DNA of 31,128 nt, from NCBI GenBank assembly GCA_036675035.1, contig JAKFFO010000204.1, positions 1 through 31,128 on the forward strand. The letters are read 5' to 3'. Below are positions 23,416 to 31,128 of the stretch, piece by piece. Position numbers and translations under genes: made by a program. The stretch is from MESE01 sp036675035 (lineage in GTDB: Bacteria > Pseudomonadota > Gammaproteobacteria > Burkholderiales > Burkholderiaceae_D). Below the pieces are notes generated by a model, which was given only the letters and a program-made list of their open reading frames with translations, did not search any database and had not been told where the DNA came from. Position 1 is the first letter of the stretch, and the number at the start of each line of letters is the position of its first letter.

Positions 23416-24198
23416 CTATATCAATGACGAATCCGCCGGCTTTGAATTCCGTGCGCTCGACAAGACATTCAGCAATTCCATCGGCAGCGGAAACACGATG
23501 GTCGAGCTTTTATCGCCGGCTATATTGGATAGCGTCTGCAGATAGCGCAGCTGCAGCGCCTGCGGTTCCTGCGCCAGCATCTGCGCCGCCTGCAGCAGTT
23601 TTTCGGAGGCTTGCAGTTCGCCTTCCGCGTGAATGACCTTGGCGCGGCGTTCGCGCTCGGCTTCGGCCTGGCGCGCGATTGCGCGTACCATCGTCTCATC
23701 CAGGTCGACATGCTTGATCTCGACATTTGAGACCTTGATGCCCCAGGTATCGGTTTGTGCATCCAGCGCCGCCTGGATATCGATGTTGAGCCTTTCGCGC
23801 TCGGCCAGCATTTCATCCAGTTCGTGCTTTCCCAGCACCGCCCGCAGCGTGGTTTGCGCAAGCTGGCTGGTTGCTTCGAAAAAGTGCTCGACCTGGATCA
23901 CCGCCTTTTCAGGATCGACCACACGGAAATACACCACCGCATTGACGCGGACGGAAACGTTGTCGCGTGAGATCACGTCCTGCGTCGGCACATCGAATAC
24001 CACCGTACGCAGATCCACGCGCACCATTTGCTGGATTCCCGGAATAATGATGATCAGGCCAGGGCCTTTGATGCCGGTGAATCGTCCAAGCAGGAATATC
24101 ACGCCGCGCTCGTACTCACGCAATACGCGCAACGCAGAAAACAACAATGCGAGAATCGCTATCAATACGATACCGCCAAATCCGAAACCGAAGCTCAT
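23416..24198 (-). CDS. Slipin (stomatin/SPFH family membrane protein)
   Basis: A 260-residue SPFH-domain protein. Residues about 5-25 are a membrane segment, the SPFH domain spans about 27-190 (LREYERGVIFLLGRFTGIKGPGL, then VSRDNVSVRVNAVVYFRVVDP-like), and a helical coiled coil follows with RQAEAERERRAKVIHAEGE. Slipins form large membrane rings that organise local protein or lipid composition. The ATG has an AGGAG site at 24206-24210 and overlaps the upstream nfeD stop by four bases. In archaea the NfeD protease cuts the slipin C-terminus, and the pairing here fits that partnership. Confidence 0.94.
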   Translation of the reverse strand: MSFGFGFGGIVLIAILALLFSALRVLREYERGVIFLLGRFTGIKGPGLIIIIPGIQQMVRVDLRTVVFDVPTQDVISRDNVSVRVNAVVYFRVVDPEKAVIQVEHFFEATSQLAQTTLRAVLGKHELDEMLAERERLNIDIQAALDAQTDTWGIKVSNVEIKHVDLDETMVRAIARQAEAERERRAKVIHAEGELQASEKLLQAAQMLAQEPQALQLRYLQTLSNIAGDKSSTIVFPLPMELLNVLSSARNSKPADSSLI

Positions 24199-25583
24199 TG
24201 TCGTTCTCCTTTGTCGTTCTGATTCGCCGGGGTCACAGCCAGTACCAGTCCTTCCCGCGCCACGACCCGTATCGGCTGATCGCGCGCCAGCGGCACATCG
24301 CTGCGCACTTTCCAGTGTTCGCCATGAATCCGTGCCCAGCCTTCATTCTGAATGTCTTCGAGCGTGACGCCCAGACTTCCCAGCAACTGTTCCTTTCCGG
24401 TTACCACTGGTTGCCTGCGCGCTTTCAATGCCATGGTTCCAACCAGAAAAATGAACAAGGCGCTGACTGCCGCCAGCCCGGCAACTACATACAATGGAAT
24501 TCCATAGCCGGGGAGCTCGGTATCGATCAGCATCACCGCGCCGAACGAAAATGCGATCACGCCACCGATTCCCAATACGCCGAAGCTGGGCAGGAAAGCC
24601 TCGCCAAGCATGAAGGCCAATCCAAGGACGATCAGCATCAATCCCGCGTAATTGACAGGCAACAACTGGAATGCAAACAGTGCCAGCAACAGGCAGATCG
24701 CGCCCACTACGCCGGGCAATACAAAGCCCGGACTGTAAAACTCGAAAAACAGGCCGTAGATGCCGATCAGCATCAGAACCAAGGCGACGCTCGGGTTGGT
24801 GATTACCGAAAGAAAACGGGTTTTCCAGTCCGGTTCGAGATTCACGACCGCCGCGCCGGCTGTGCGCAACACCCGGTCGCCAGCCACCGTGCCGATCTTG
24901 CGACCATCGAGTTTTTTCAGCAGGTCTGGGACGTCGCGTGCAGTCAGGTCGATGACTTTTTGCGCCTGCGCTTCGTCGGCTGAAAGGCTGACCGCTTCAC
25001 GCACCGCGCGCTCAGCCCATTCCCCGTTGCGTCCGCGCATTTGCGCGAGTCCCCGGATATAGGCTGCGGCATCATGCACCTGTTTTTTGGTCATCGGACT
25101 TTGCGTCGCTTCCGACGGCGTTTCATTGCCGTCGGCCTTCTGGCCCCTGGGCTCTTTTCCGGCAGGCTGCGGTTGTTTTGGCTGTTCCTGATCACCAAGG
25201 CCGATCTGCACCGGCGTCGCCGCGCCCAGATTGGTTCCCGGAGCCATCGCGGCGATATGGCTGGCATACAGAATATAGGTTCCCGCGCTTGCCGCCCTTG
25301 CTCCGCTCGGCCCGACGAACGAGACAACCGGAACGCCGGAAGAAAGAATTGCCTTGATAATCTGGCGCATCGAGGTATCGAGCCCGCCTGGCGTGTCCAT
25401 CTGCAGCACGACCAGTTGTGCATTGTCTTTCTGGGCACGGTCTATCCCGCGGCTGACGAAGTCTGCCCCGGCAGGTCCTATCGCACCAGTCAGCGGCAAC
25501 ACGACGACCGATTGCGATGCGGCGCCGGCCATGGAAAGAAAAGAAACCAGCCATGCCAACGCAATGATTTTCAGGGGTTTCAC
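24195..25583 (-). CDS. NfeD-family membrane serine protease (ClpP class)
   Basis: A 462-residue long-form NfeD protein. It has a signal peptide at about 1-23, a ClpP-like protease domain at about 25-220, four or more membrane helices at about 235-380, and a C-terminal OB-fold NfeD domain at about 395-455. The catalytic serine is S99 in ARAASAGTY, the partner lysine is probably K166 or K167 in MTKKQVHD, and the TPGG motif at 64-67 is present. A Q/P/K-rich insert sits at about 128-165. The start is a GTG at 25583, chosen because it gives a clean signal peptide; no ribosome site is obvious. It overlaps slipin and probably processes it or membrane proteins associated with it. Confidence 0.93.
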   Translation of the reverse strand: MKPLKIIALAWLVSFLSMAGAASQSVVVLPLTGAIGPAGADFVSRGIDRAQKDNAQLVVLQMDTPGGLDTSMRQIIKAILSSGVPVVSFVGPSGARAASAGTYILYASHIAAMAPGTNLGAATPVQIGLGDQEQPKQPQPAGKEPRGQKADGNETPSEATQSPMTKKQVHDAAAYIRGLAQMRGRNGEWAERAVREAVSLSADEAQAQKVIDLTARDVPDLLKKLDGRKIGTVAGDRVLRTAGAAVVNLEPDWKTRFLSVITNPSVALVLMLIGIYGLFFEFYSPGFVLPGVVGAICLLLALFAFQLLPVNYAGLMLIVLGLAFMLGEAFLPSFGVLGIGGVIAFSFGAVMLIDTELPGYGIPLYVVAGLAAVSALFIFLVGTMALKARRQPVVTGKEQLLGSLGVTLEDIQNEGWARIHGEHWKVRSDVPLARDQPIRVVAREGLVLAVTPANQNDKGERQ

Positions 25584-25590
25584 GATGGCT

Positions 25591-25644
25591 TTGCAATAAC
25601 AAACAGGAACAACCGGGAACCATTACACCAGTCTATTATTGCAA
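25591..25644. repeat. Nine-base inverted repeat upstream of nfeD
   Basis: TTGCAATAA (25591-25599) and TTATTGCAA (25636-25644) are exact inverted copies 36 bases apart, in the 121-base gap between addA and nfeD. If transcribed, the stem would end about eight bases before the nfeD start codon and could affect its translation; alternatively it is a pair of operator half-sites. Confidence 0.55.
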
Positions 25645-25704
25645 GAGAGTGCTTCCTTGATGCATCTCAGTCGAATCACGATCAGCAATCGCAGATCGCG
25701 CGCA

Positions 25705-28700
25705 TCACGTCATCTCTGAAAGGCGGCCGTCGGCAGTGATTAAAGCAGTCTTGATGTGTTTACCTGGAAATACCAGCTCTGCCGCCGCACGATAACGCGT
25801 CAGTTGCGCCTGATATGCGGAGCGCTCGCTATCGAGCAGCTTACGTTTGTAGTCGAGTATCCAGACCGCGTCCTCGAACACCACCACCCGGTCGAAGCGC
25901 AATAGCTCGCCGCCGCAGATGACGTCCAATTCATTGTGCGCCGCGTGAAAACAGGCCGGATTATAAAAGCGCTCCAGCAGCGGCTGGGCCAGAATCGTCT
26001 CGGCCTGCGCTCGAACCGTGGCCGCCAACGCGGGCGGGCATGGGAGCCAGCGCGCAATCGCATCGCACTCCGGAATATTCAGTGGCCAGCGGCGCAGATG
26101 CGTAATCCGCTCCAGCAAGAGATGCAGCGCGATACCTTCGTCGATTGCATCGCTGCCAAAGCTTCCTGGCACGGCGGTACCGAGCGTACGCAAAGGTGGA
26201 TTGAAGGCTGGATTGAAAATCGGCAAGCTGAACTCGTTCTCATTCACCACTACCCGCTCATTGCGAACCTCATCCAGTGCGAATTCCGGAATGTGGCTGA
26301 GCCGTGCATACCAGCTCCCATCGACCGTGCCGTCGGCCGACGCGTTCCTGGCACCGGCAACGCCGCTTACGATCAGCATTTCTTTGGCGCGAGTCGCAGC
26401 GACATACAACAGGTTCCAGTCTTCCTGCGCCTTGAACTTCTCTTCTTCCGAAAACAGGGCATCGCGCGCGACGCCGCGCTCGCTTTGCCGGCCGAATGCG
26501 GAGAAATGGGTGGGCGCATCCGCATCCTGCGGCCAGTCGCACAAAATGCCGATATCGTCGCGCGCCGGATCGCTATGGTTCGCATCGAGCAGAACCACAA
26601 TCGACGCCTCCAGGCCCTTGGCGCTGTGGATAGTCAGAATACTTACCGCGTCCACGGCTGCGTCGATGTTCGCCTCGTCAGGTGCGTCGTTGACCGCTCC
26701 CTTTCTGAGCGTGCTTAATGCGTCAATGAATTTCGGCAGACTGGGATAGCGGCCGGCATCGAGGTTCAGCGCGAGCGCGGTAAAGGCTTCGATGTTGCCG
26801 AGAACCTGGTTGCGCACCAATGGTTGCGCTGCCCGGGCGTAGCGGGCGATCAACTGCCCCTCATGCAGAATCTGGTCCAACAGATCATGTACCGGCATGC
26901 GTAGCGCAGCCTGCTGCCATCTTTCAAGCAGGAATCCGGCGCGCTGCAACGGAAGCGATGTGCCGTCCGCGACTGCGGCGCATAATCTTGACCACCATGT
27001 ACTTTCACTTCGTTGCGCCAATGCGATCAGATCGCCATCATCGGCGCCGACGATCGGGGATTTCAGCACATGTGCCAGCGCGCGATTGTCGCCCGGAGTG
27101 ATCAGAAACGTCAGCAATGCGATCAGATCGGCGATCTCAAGCGAATCCAGCAGGCCGCCGCGCTTGTCCGATACGAACGGTATGCCGGCCTCGCGCAACG
27201 CAAACTCGTAGCCAGCCAGATGGGCACGCTTTTTAACCAATAGCATCACGTCGCGCCAGTGCAGATCGCGGCCGGTGCCAAGTGTCGATTTCGCACGCAA
27301 AATGGCTTGCGCAACCGATCGCCCTTCTTCCAGGCGGCGCGCATCGTCTTCCTCGTCACGCGGCGAGTTCAATGGATCGCGCAATGCAAAACCCGGCGCT
27401 TTCGCAGCGGAATTTTCGGCAGGTTGAATCAATGGCAGGCGCCATACCGCCCCGGTTTCGGCAGACGACGTGGTTTGCGGTGAAAAAATCCTGTTTGCAC
27501 CGAAGCCTGCATTGAGCATATCGACAATCGCAGCAGCGTTGCGGCGAGTCTGATTGGTGCGCAGTATGTCGGCGCCTTGGGCCGCGAGCATGTCGCTTGC
27601 AGCGGTGAACACACGCGGCTCGGCGCGCCTGAATCGATAAATCGATTGTTTGGGATCGCCTACGATGAATACGCTCGGCTTGCCGCCATCCTCGCCATAG
27701 GCATTCAGCCAGGAACGAACGATGTTCCATTGAAGCGGGTTGGTATCCTGGAATTCGTCCAGCAGGATATGCTTGTATCGCGCGTCCAGGCGGCTCTGCA
27801 GGTAAGCGGCATGCGTTTCATTGTTCAGCAATCGGTATGCCTGCCATTCGAGATCAGCGAAATCGAACACGCGCCGCTCCGCCTTGATTGCCTGATAAGC
27901 ATCGAGATATGCGGCACCGACCGTGAACAATGCTTCGTTCAGTGCCAGAACCGTCGGTTCGACGCTGCGGCGCTGCAATTGCACCAGTACCGCGCCGATC
28001 GAAATGAACTCCTGCTCGAACGCTTCGGTGCCGCGCTCACCGAGATTTTCCTCGATCGCCTGCAACAGCTTGCCGCGGCGATGGTCGTTTCCGCGTGAAA
28101 ATCCCTTGTCGTCGCAAAATTGAGTGAGCAATAGTGAAAATGCCTCGGGCGATGCGGCGGCGGATAAGGCGCTTTCGATATGAACCGCGCGTTCCTGGTT
28201 GCGCTTCGCGCCGCGGCCGAGCAGCCATGCGATATTCCTGATGCGCGCCAGCAGCTTGTCGTCTTGCCATACGCCGAGCCGCGCATCGGTCCGTCCATCG
28301 TCGCCGCACAACTCACGCAGCCATTCCAGCGGTTCGCCATCCTGGCTCGCTGCCCACCATTCGGCGCGCTTGCCGGCAAAGGCATCCAGCAGTTTTTTCG
28401 TATTCCAGTCGCCGACCAGTTCAAACAGCGTCAATAGCGCGTTCTTTACTTGCGCGTTGTCCGGCTGGTTCAGCGACTGCATCAAGCGACTGTAGGCTTC
28501 GTCCAGCAGCTCGCCGGTCGTATCGACCAGCATATAGCCATGCGGCACACCGGACGCGAGTGGTGCGATCTGGATCAGCCGTCCGAACCAGCTATGAAAA
28601 GTATCGATCGACAGCGATTGGGGGCTGGACAGTACGCGCTCATATAACGTACGAGCTTGCGGCAGCAGGCGCGGCAGGTCCTGTTCGGCCACGCCACGCT

Positions 28701-29007
28701 CGCGCAATAGCACGACGGCTGCATGATCGGACTGCAGCGCCAGTTCCCTGAGCAGCAGCATGAGCCGGTCGCGCATTTCCTGCGCCGCCTTGCGCGTGAA
28801 GGTGATTGCCAGCAGCTCGGATGGCTCGGTACCGGCAAGCAGCAATCGCAATGCGCGGGATACCAGCAGCCATGTCTTGCCGCTGCCGGCACAGGCTTCG
28901 ACAACCACGGAACGTGCGGGATCGCATGCGATGTTGGTGAAATGCTGCGCATCGACGTCGTGGCCGTTCACTTCATAGGCACGCGGCAGCGAACGCAAGA
29001 CGGTCAT
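25705..29007 (-). CDS. addA: AddA-type (RecB-like) helicase-nuclease
   Basis: An 1100-residue UvrD-superfamily helicase fused to a C-terminal RecB-family nuclease. It works with AddB to resect double-strand breaks for RecA-dependent repair. Walker A is at residues 37-45 (EACAGSGKT); further motifs are TFTRKAAQEMRDRL, LLDEFQDTNPLQW, VGDPKQSIYRFRRAE, IHSAKGLE and YVAATRAKE. The nuclease residues are near the end: D1039 in RFDR and D1052/K1054 in LDYK. I chose the ATG at 29007, whose A is also the last base of the addB stop (TGATG), so translation is coupled. The frame stays open upstream only because of overlap with addB. No terminator is visible before nfeD, 121 bases on. Confidence 0.94.
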   Translation of the reverse strand: MTVLRSLPRAYEVNGHDVDAQHFTNIACDPARSVVVEACAGSGKTWLLVSRALRLLLAGTEPSELLAITFTRKAAQEMRDRLMLLLRELALQSDHAAVVLLRERGVAEQDLPRLLPQARTLYERVLSSPQSLSIDTFHSWFGRLIQIAPLASGVPHGYMLVDTTGELLDEAYSRLMQSLNQPDNAQVKNALLTLFELVGDWNTKKLLDAFAGKRAEWWAASQDGEPLEWLRELCGDDGRTDARLGVWQDDKLLARIRNIAWLLGRGAKRNQERAVHIESALSAAASPEAFSLLLTQFCDDKGFSRGNDHRRGKLLQAIEENLGERGTEAFEQEFISIGAVLVQLQRRSVEPTVLALNEALFTVGAAYLDAYQAIKAERRVFDFADLEWQAYRLLNNETHAAYLQSRLDARYKHILLDEFQDTNPLQWNIVRSWLNAYGEDGGKPSVFIVGDPKQSIYRFRRAEPRVFTAASDMLAAQGADILRTNQTRRNAAAIVDMLNAGFGANRIFSPQTTSSAETGAVWRLPLIQPAENSAAKAPGFALRDPLNSPRDEEDDARRLEEGRSVAQAILRAKSTLGTGRDLHWRDVMLLVKKRAHLAGYEFALREAGIPFVSDKRGGLLDSLEIADLIALLTFLITPGDNRALAHVLKSPIVGADDGDLIALAQRSESTWWSRLCAAVADGTSLPLQRAGFLLERWQQAALRMPVHDLLDQILHEGQLIARYARAAQPLVRNQVLGNIEAFTALALNLDAGRYPSLPKFIDALSTLRKGAVNDAPDEANIDAAVDAVSILTIHSAKGLEASIVVLLDANHSDPARDDIGILCDWPQDADAPTHFSAFGRQSERGVARDALFSEEEKFKAQEDWNLLYVAATRAKEMLIVSGVAGARNASADGTVDGSWYARLSHIPEFALDEVRNERVVVNENEFSLPIFNPAFNPPLRTLGTAVPGSFGSDAIDEGIALHLLLERITHLRRWPLNIPECDAIARWLPCPPALAATVRAQAETILAQPLLERFYNPACFHAAHNELDVICGGELLRFDRVVVFEDAVWILDYKRKLLDSERSAYQAQLTRYRAAAELVFPGKHIKTALITADGRLSEMT

Positions 29008-31128
29008 CACCAGTTCCCCTTGCGGCACAGCCCTCGAACTTCGCAGAATTGGCAGATCACTTCGATTCCGCTCGCATGCAGTGCCGCACCTTGTGCCACC
29101 GCATGCATGCTGGTGTCGATCTGCGCGGCAAGCGCCTGCTGCCAATCGATATAGTTTGCTGCTTCCGCATCGCCGGTTTTTCCATTCGTGATTTCCAATG
29201 CCACATACAGCGCGGAAGTAACCGGCGCATCGGACAGCAGCCCGTAAAACGCAAGCTGATGGTCTTCCCTTACCTTAAGCTTTTCGCGTAACGCTTGGGT
29301 GCCTCTTGTCTTGTAGTCGAGCACGGCACGCTCGCCGGCATCGTTTTCATCGATTCGATCGATACAGCCATGCAGCGTGATTTCGCCGTGCGACAGTTGC
29401 ATCGTCTTTTCGAACCATTGCTCGCCGCTGACGAATCGCCATCCCTGCGCTTCGCGTTCGTTGGCCCACTCCAGGTAAGCCGGAATCGCTTTTTGCCAGC
29501 GAGCGTAATAGCCGAGCGCAGCGCTGTTTTTATCGAGTGCATTGCTGAACACCTGATCCGAAATTGCATGCAGCGCTGCCGCACGCTGATTCAATCCGAT
29601 GCCCTGGTCGCGAACATGTTCGTGGTAAATCTTCAGTATCTGATGCAGCCAGTCGCCATAGTCTCGTTTGGCCGGCATATCGGACAGTTCATCCAGCCCG
29701 GATAATTTCAGCATCCTGGTTGCGAAAAACTGATAAGGGCACGCAACGAAACTGTTGAAACCGCTGGCAGACAATTTCATTGGCAACAGCTGCGGCGCGG
29801 CCGGCGCCGGGCAGGTTGGCGGTGCGGCCACCAGGCAGTGCTGTTCGATTTCCGCGCGGTGCCGGCGCAATTTATGCGCATTTGCACGAGCAAGAGTCAA
29901 TTCCAGGCGCTCTATCCAGGTGCTGACCGGATTCGGTTCGCCATCCTTTTGTGCCTGCCAGGACAGGACCACTTCGCCGTTAATGGCAAGCAGTTCGGCA
30001 AAATCGCGCAATTGCTGGCGCTGGAGACTTTCGCGGGTGGCGAGTCCGAGTTCCCTGCGCGCAGCGTTCGCAAAAAACAATGCCTCGTTCGGCCTCGACG
30101 GCAAATGATCCGCATCTGCGCCGACCATCAACACCGCATCGAAAATGCGCAAGCGCGCACCGTTCAAGGGCAGCATTACGACCCGGTCGTCGCTATCGGC
30201 CGGAACAAACGCCGTGGTCTCCAGTTGCAGGTTGATGAACGCGCGCCATTCCGAAAACGAGAACACCTGTGCCAGGACCGCGCAATCCTGCTGAATCGCA
30301 TCCAGCATTGCCAGCACCTGCTTGCCGGCCAGATCATTCTCCAGCGCGAGCCGCATTTCCAGCCGGTCCAATACCGATGCGGTGGTGGCGATCCATTCCG
30401 CCACGCTTTTGCGGCCGGCGCATGCTTTCGCCTGTTCTTCAATTCGAAGCAATATTTGCTGCGCCGGCGGCACCGACGCCAATGCCGATGTGACGGCCGG
30501 CCATCCGCCCTGCACATTTTCGCGCCGCAATGCCATTTCAATCGCGATTACCCGGTCGGCTTTGTCCGCGTCATCGGCCAGCAGAAACGGCGACTTCAAA
30601 AAGTCCAGCAATGCAACCGTTTCCGCGCGCGACGCGACCATATCGAACCAGGCCGCGACGGCGGCCGCTGCGCGGCTGGTCGATAACTTCCAGCCCGTTT
30701 CGTCGGCAACCGAGATCTGTGCGCGTTTGAGCAGCGCCTGGATGCGGCGGGCAACGACGCGATCCTGCGCGACGATGGCAATCCGCCGCTTTCCCGCCGC
30801 AAGCCAGTCGATCACGGTTTGAGCACCTTGCAACGCTTCGTCTTCCAGGCTCTTGCATGCACATACCGACAAACCTTCCGGCGCCGCAATTGACAAGGTC
30901 CCGGCCGATGCAGACCCGGGCATGCCGCCATCGGCCAGCTCACGCCACGCTGCCGCATACACACCCGGAACCGACGCGGCACCCCAATCCAGATGGACCG
31001 GCAACACAGTCTGCCGGCCGCCGTAGGCGTCGAGAAAAGCCTGTTCGAAACAATCCGGTTCGGTGGGCGATATCCACAGCATCGGGCTCTCGGCGCGCTC
31101 GGCCAATCGCATCAGGTTGTTAAAGCGA
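29007..31128 (-). CDS. addB: AddB-type nuclease with iron-sulfur cluster, 5' end missing
   Basis: The last 706 codons are present; the frame continues off the right edge without a start, so perhaps 150-250 N-terminal residues are missing. It is the inactivated-helicase-like partner of AddA with a C-terminal PD-(D/E)XK nuclease. Nuclease residues appear in LHGCIDRIDEND and AVLDYKTRG. The four cysteines of the 4Fe-4S staple are visible: one in SFVACPYQFFATR and three in ICQFCEVRGLC at the extreme C-terminus. It overlaps addA by one base. Similar genes in betaproteobacteria are often labelled only as PD-(D/E)XK nuclease family; the cysteine pattern and pairing support AddB. Confidence 0.92.
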   Translation of the reverse strand, partial: RFNNLMRLAERAESPMLWISPTEPDCFEQAFLDAYGGRQTVLPVHLDWGAASVPGVYAAAWRELADGGMPGSASAGTLSIAAPEGLSVCACKSLEDEALQGAQTVIDWLAAGKRRIAIVAQDRVVARRIQALLKRAQISVADETGWKLSTSRAAAAVAAWFDMVASRAETVALLDFLKSPFLLADDADKADRVIAIEMALRRENVQGGWPAVTSALASVPPAQQILLRIEEQAKACAGRKSVAEWIATTASVLDRLEMRLALENDLAGKQVLAMLDAIQQDCAVLAQVFSFSEWRAFINLQLETTAFVPADSDDRVVMLPLNGARLRIFDAVLMVGADADHLPSRPNEALFFANAARRELGLATRESLQRQQLRDFAELLAINGEVVLSWQAQKDGEPNPVSTWIERLELTLARANAHKLRRHRAEIEQHCLVAAPPTCPAPAAPQLLPMKLSASGFNSFVACPYQFFATRMLKLSGLDELSDMPAKRDYGDWLHQILKIYHEHVRDQGIGLNQRAAALHAISDQVFSNALDKNSAALGYYARWQKAIPAYLEWANEREAQGWRFVSGEQWFEKTMQLSHGEITLHGCIDRIDENDAGERAVLDYKTRGTQALREKLKVREDHQLAFYGLLSDAPVTSALYVALEITNGKTGDAEAANYIDWQQALAAQIDTSMHAVAQGAALHASGIEVICQFCEVRGLCRKGNW

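Noticed and set aside
29008..29145. Upstream extension of addA into addB
   Set aside because: The extra 46 residues are the addB end read in another frame; the TGATG junction at 29007 is a typical coupled start.
25705..31128. AddAB genes as a new anti-phage system
   Set aside because: Motifs and gene order fit ordinary double-strand-break repair AddAB; no defence genes or mobile elements surround them.
1..31128. CRISPR arrays, tRNA or rRNA genes, prophage or insertion sequences
   Set aside because: No regularly spaced repeats, cloverleaf-like segments, transposase, integrase or phage structural genes were recognised by reading both strands; a dedicated search was not possible.

Overview
The window looks like chromosomal core DNA from a betaproteobacterium, most likely the Oxalobacteraceae (Herminiimonas-like). 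This is inferred from protein flavour and gene order: aceE-aceF without pdhR, folD, prlC, holC followed by a small acidic/helical partner, a small Trp-rich membrane protein, zapA next to 6S RNA, and AddAB-type nuclease genes. Base composition is moderate-to-high GC with AT-rich promoter regions. I see no CRISPR array, tRNA, rRNA, insertion sequence or prophage gene.

Layout. (1) 1-2927, minus strand: the start of aceF and complete aceE of the pyruvate dehydrogenase complex, separated by a strong stem-loop. (2) 3247-7750, plus strand: folD and an M3 metallopeptidase four bases apart, a secreted DUF4124/glutaredoxin protein, then holC overlapping a small unknown gene. (3) 7887-11169: dadA (D-amino acid dehydrogenase) converges on an Lrp-type regulator, which diverges from an orphan branched-chain amino acid binding protein; this is an amino-acid-use block. 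(4) 11308-13748: a small periplasmic cytochrome c, a Trp-rich membrane protein, and ilvD, separated by clear bidirectional terminators. (5) 13836-17870, plus strand: a LysR regulator (divergent from ilvD), lgt, a crotonase-fold protein and a malonyl-CoA synthetase (MatB). (6) 17987-20329, minus: a large YbiO-type MscS channel, followed by about 750 bases without a credible gene. (7) 21087-23216, minus: a TauE/SafE permease, an EVE-domain protein, 6S RNA, zapA and a ZapB-like coiled-coil gene. (8) 23416-31128, minus: slipin and NfeD protease (overlapping), then addA and a 5'-truncated addB.

How the parts work together: most genes are housekeeping (pyruvate oxidation, one-carbon metabolism, valine/isoleucine synthesis, lipoprotein maturation, cell division, double-strand-break repair). 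The clearest RNA gene is 6S RNA on the minus strand with its own promoter and terminator. No wholly new multi-gene system is evident. The most promising leads are: the MatB-linked crotonase, which lacks one of the two hydratase glutamates and could be a malonyl-CoA-type decarboxylase; promoters of lrp and the zapB-like gene that place the predicted transcription start exactly on the ATG (leaderless mRNAs); a LysR-type dyad next to a promoter for ilvD with a good -35 but poor -10; and the gene-poor 20.3-21.1 kb stretch with a disrupted reading frame and inverted repeats.
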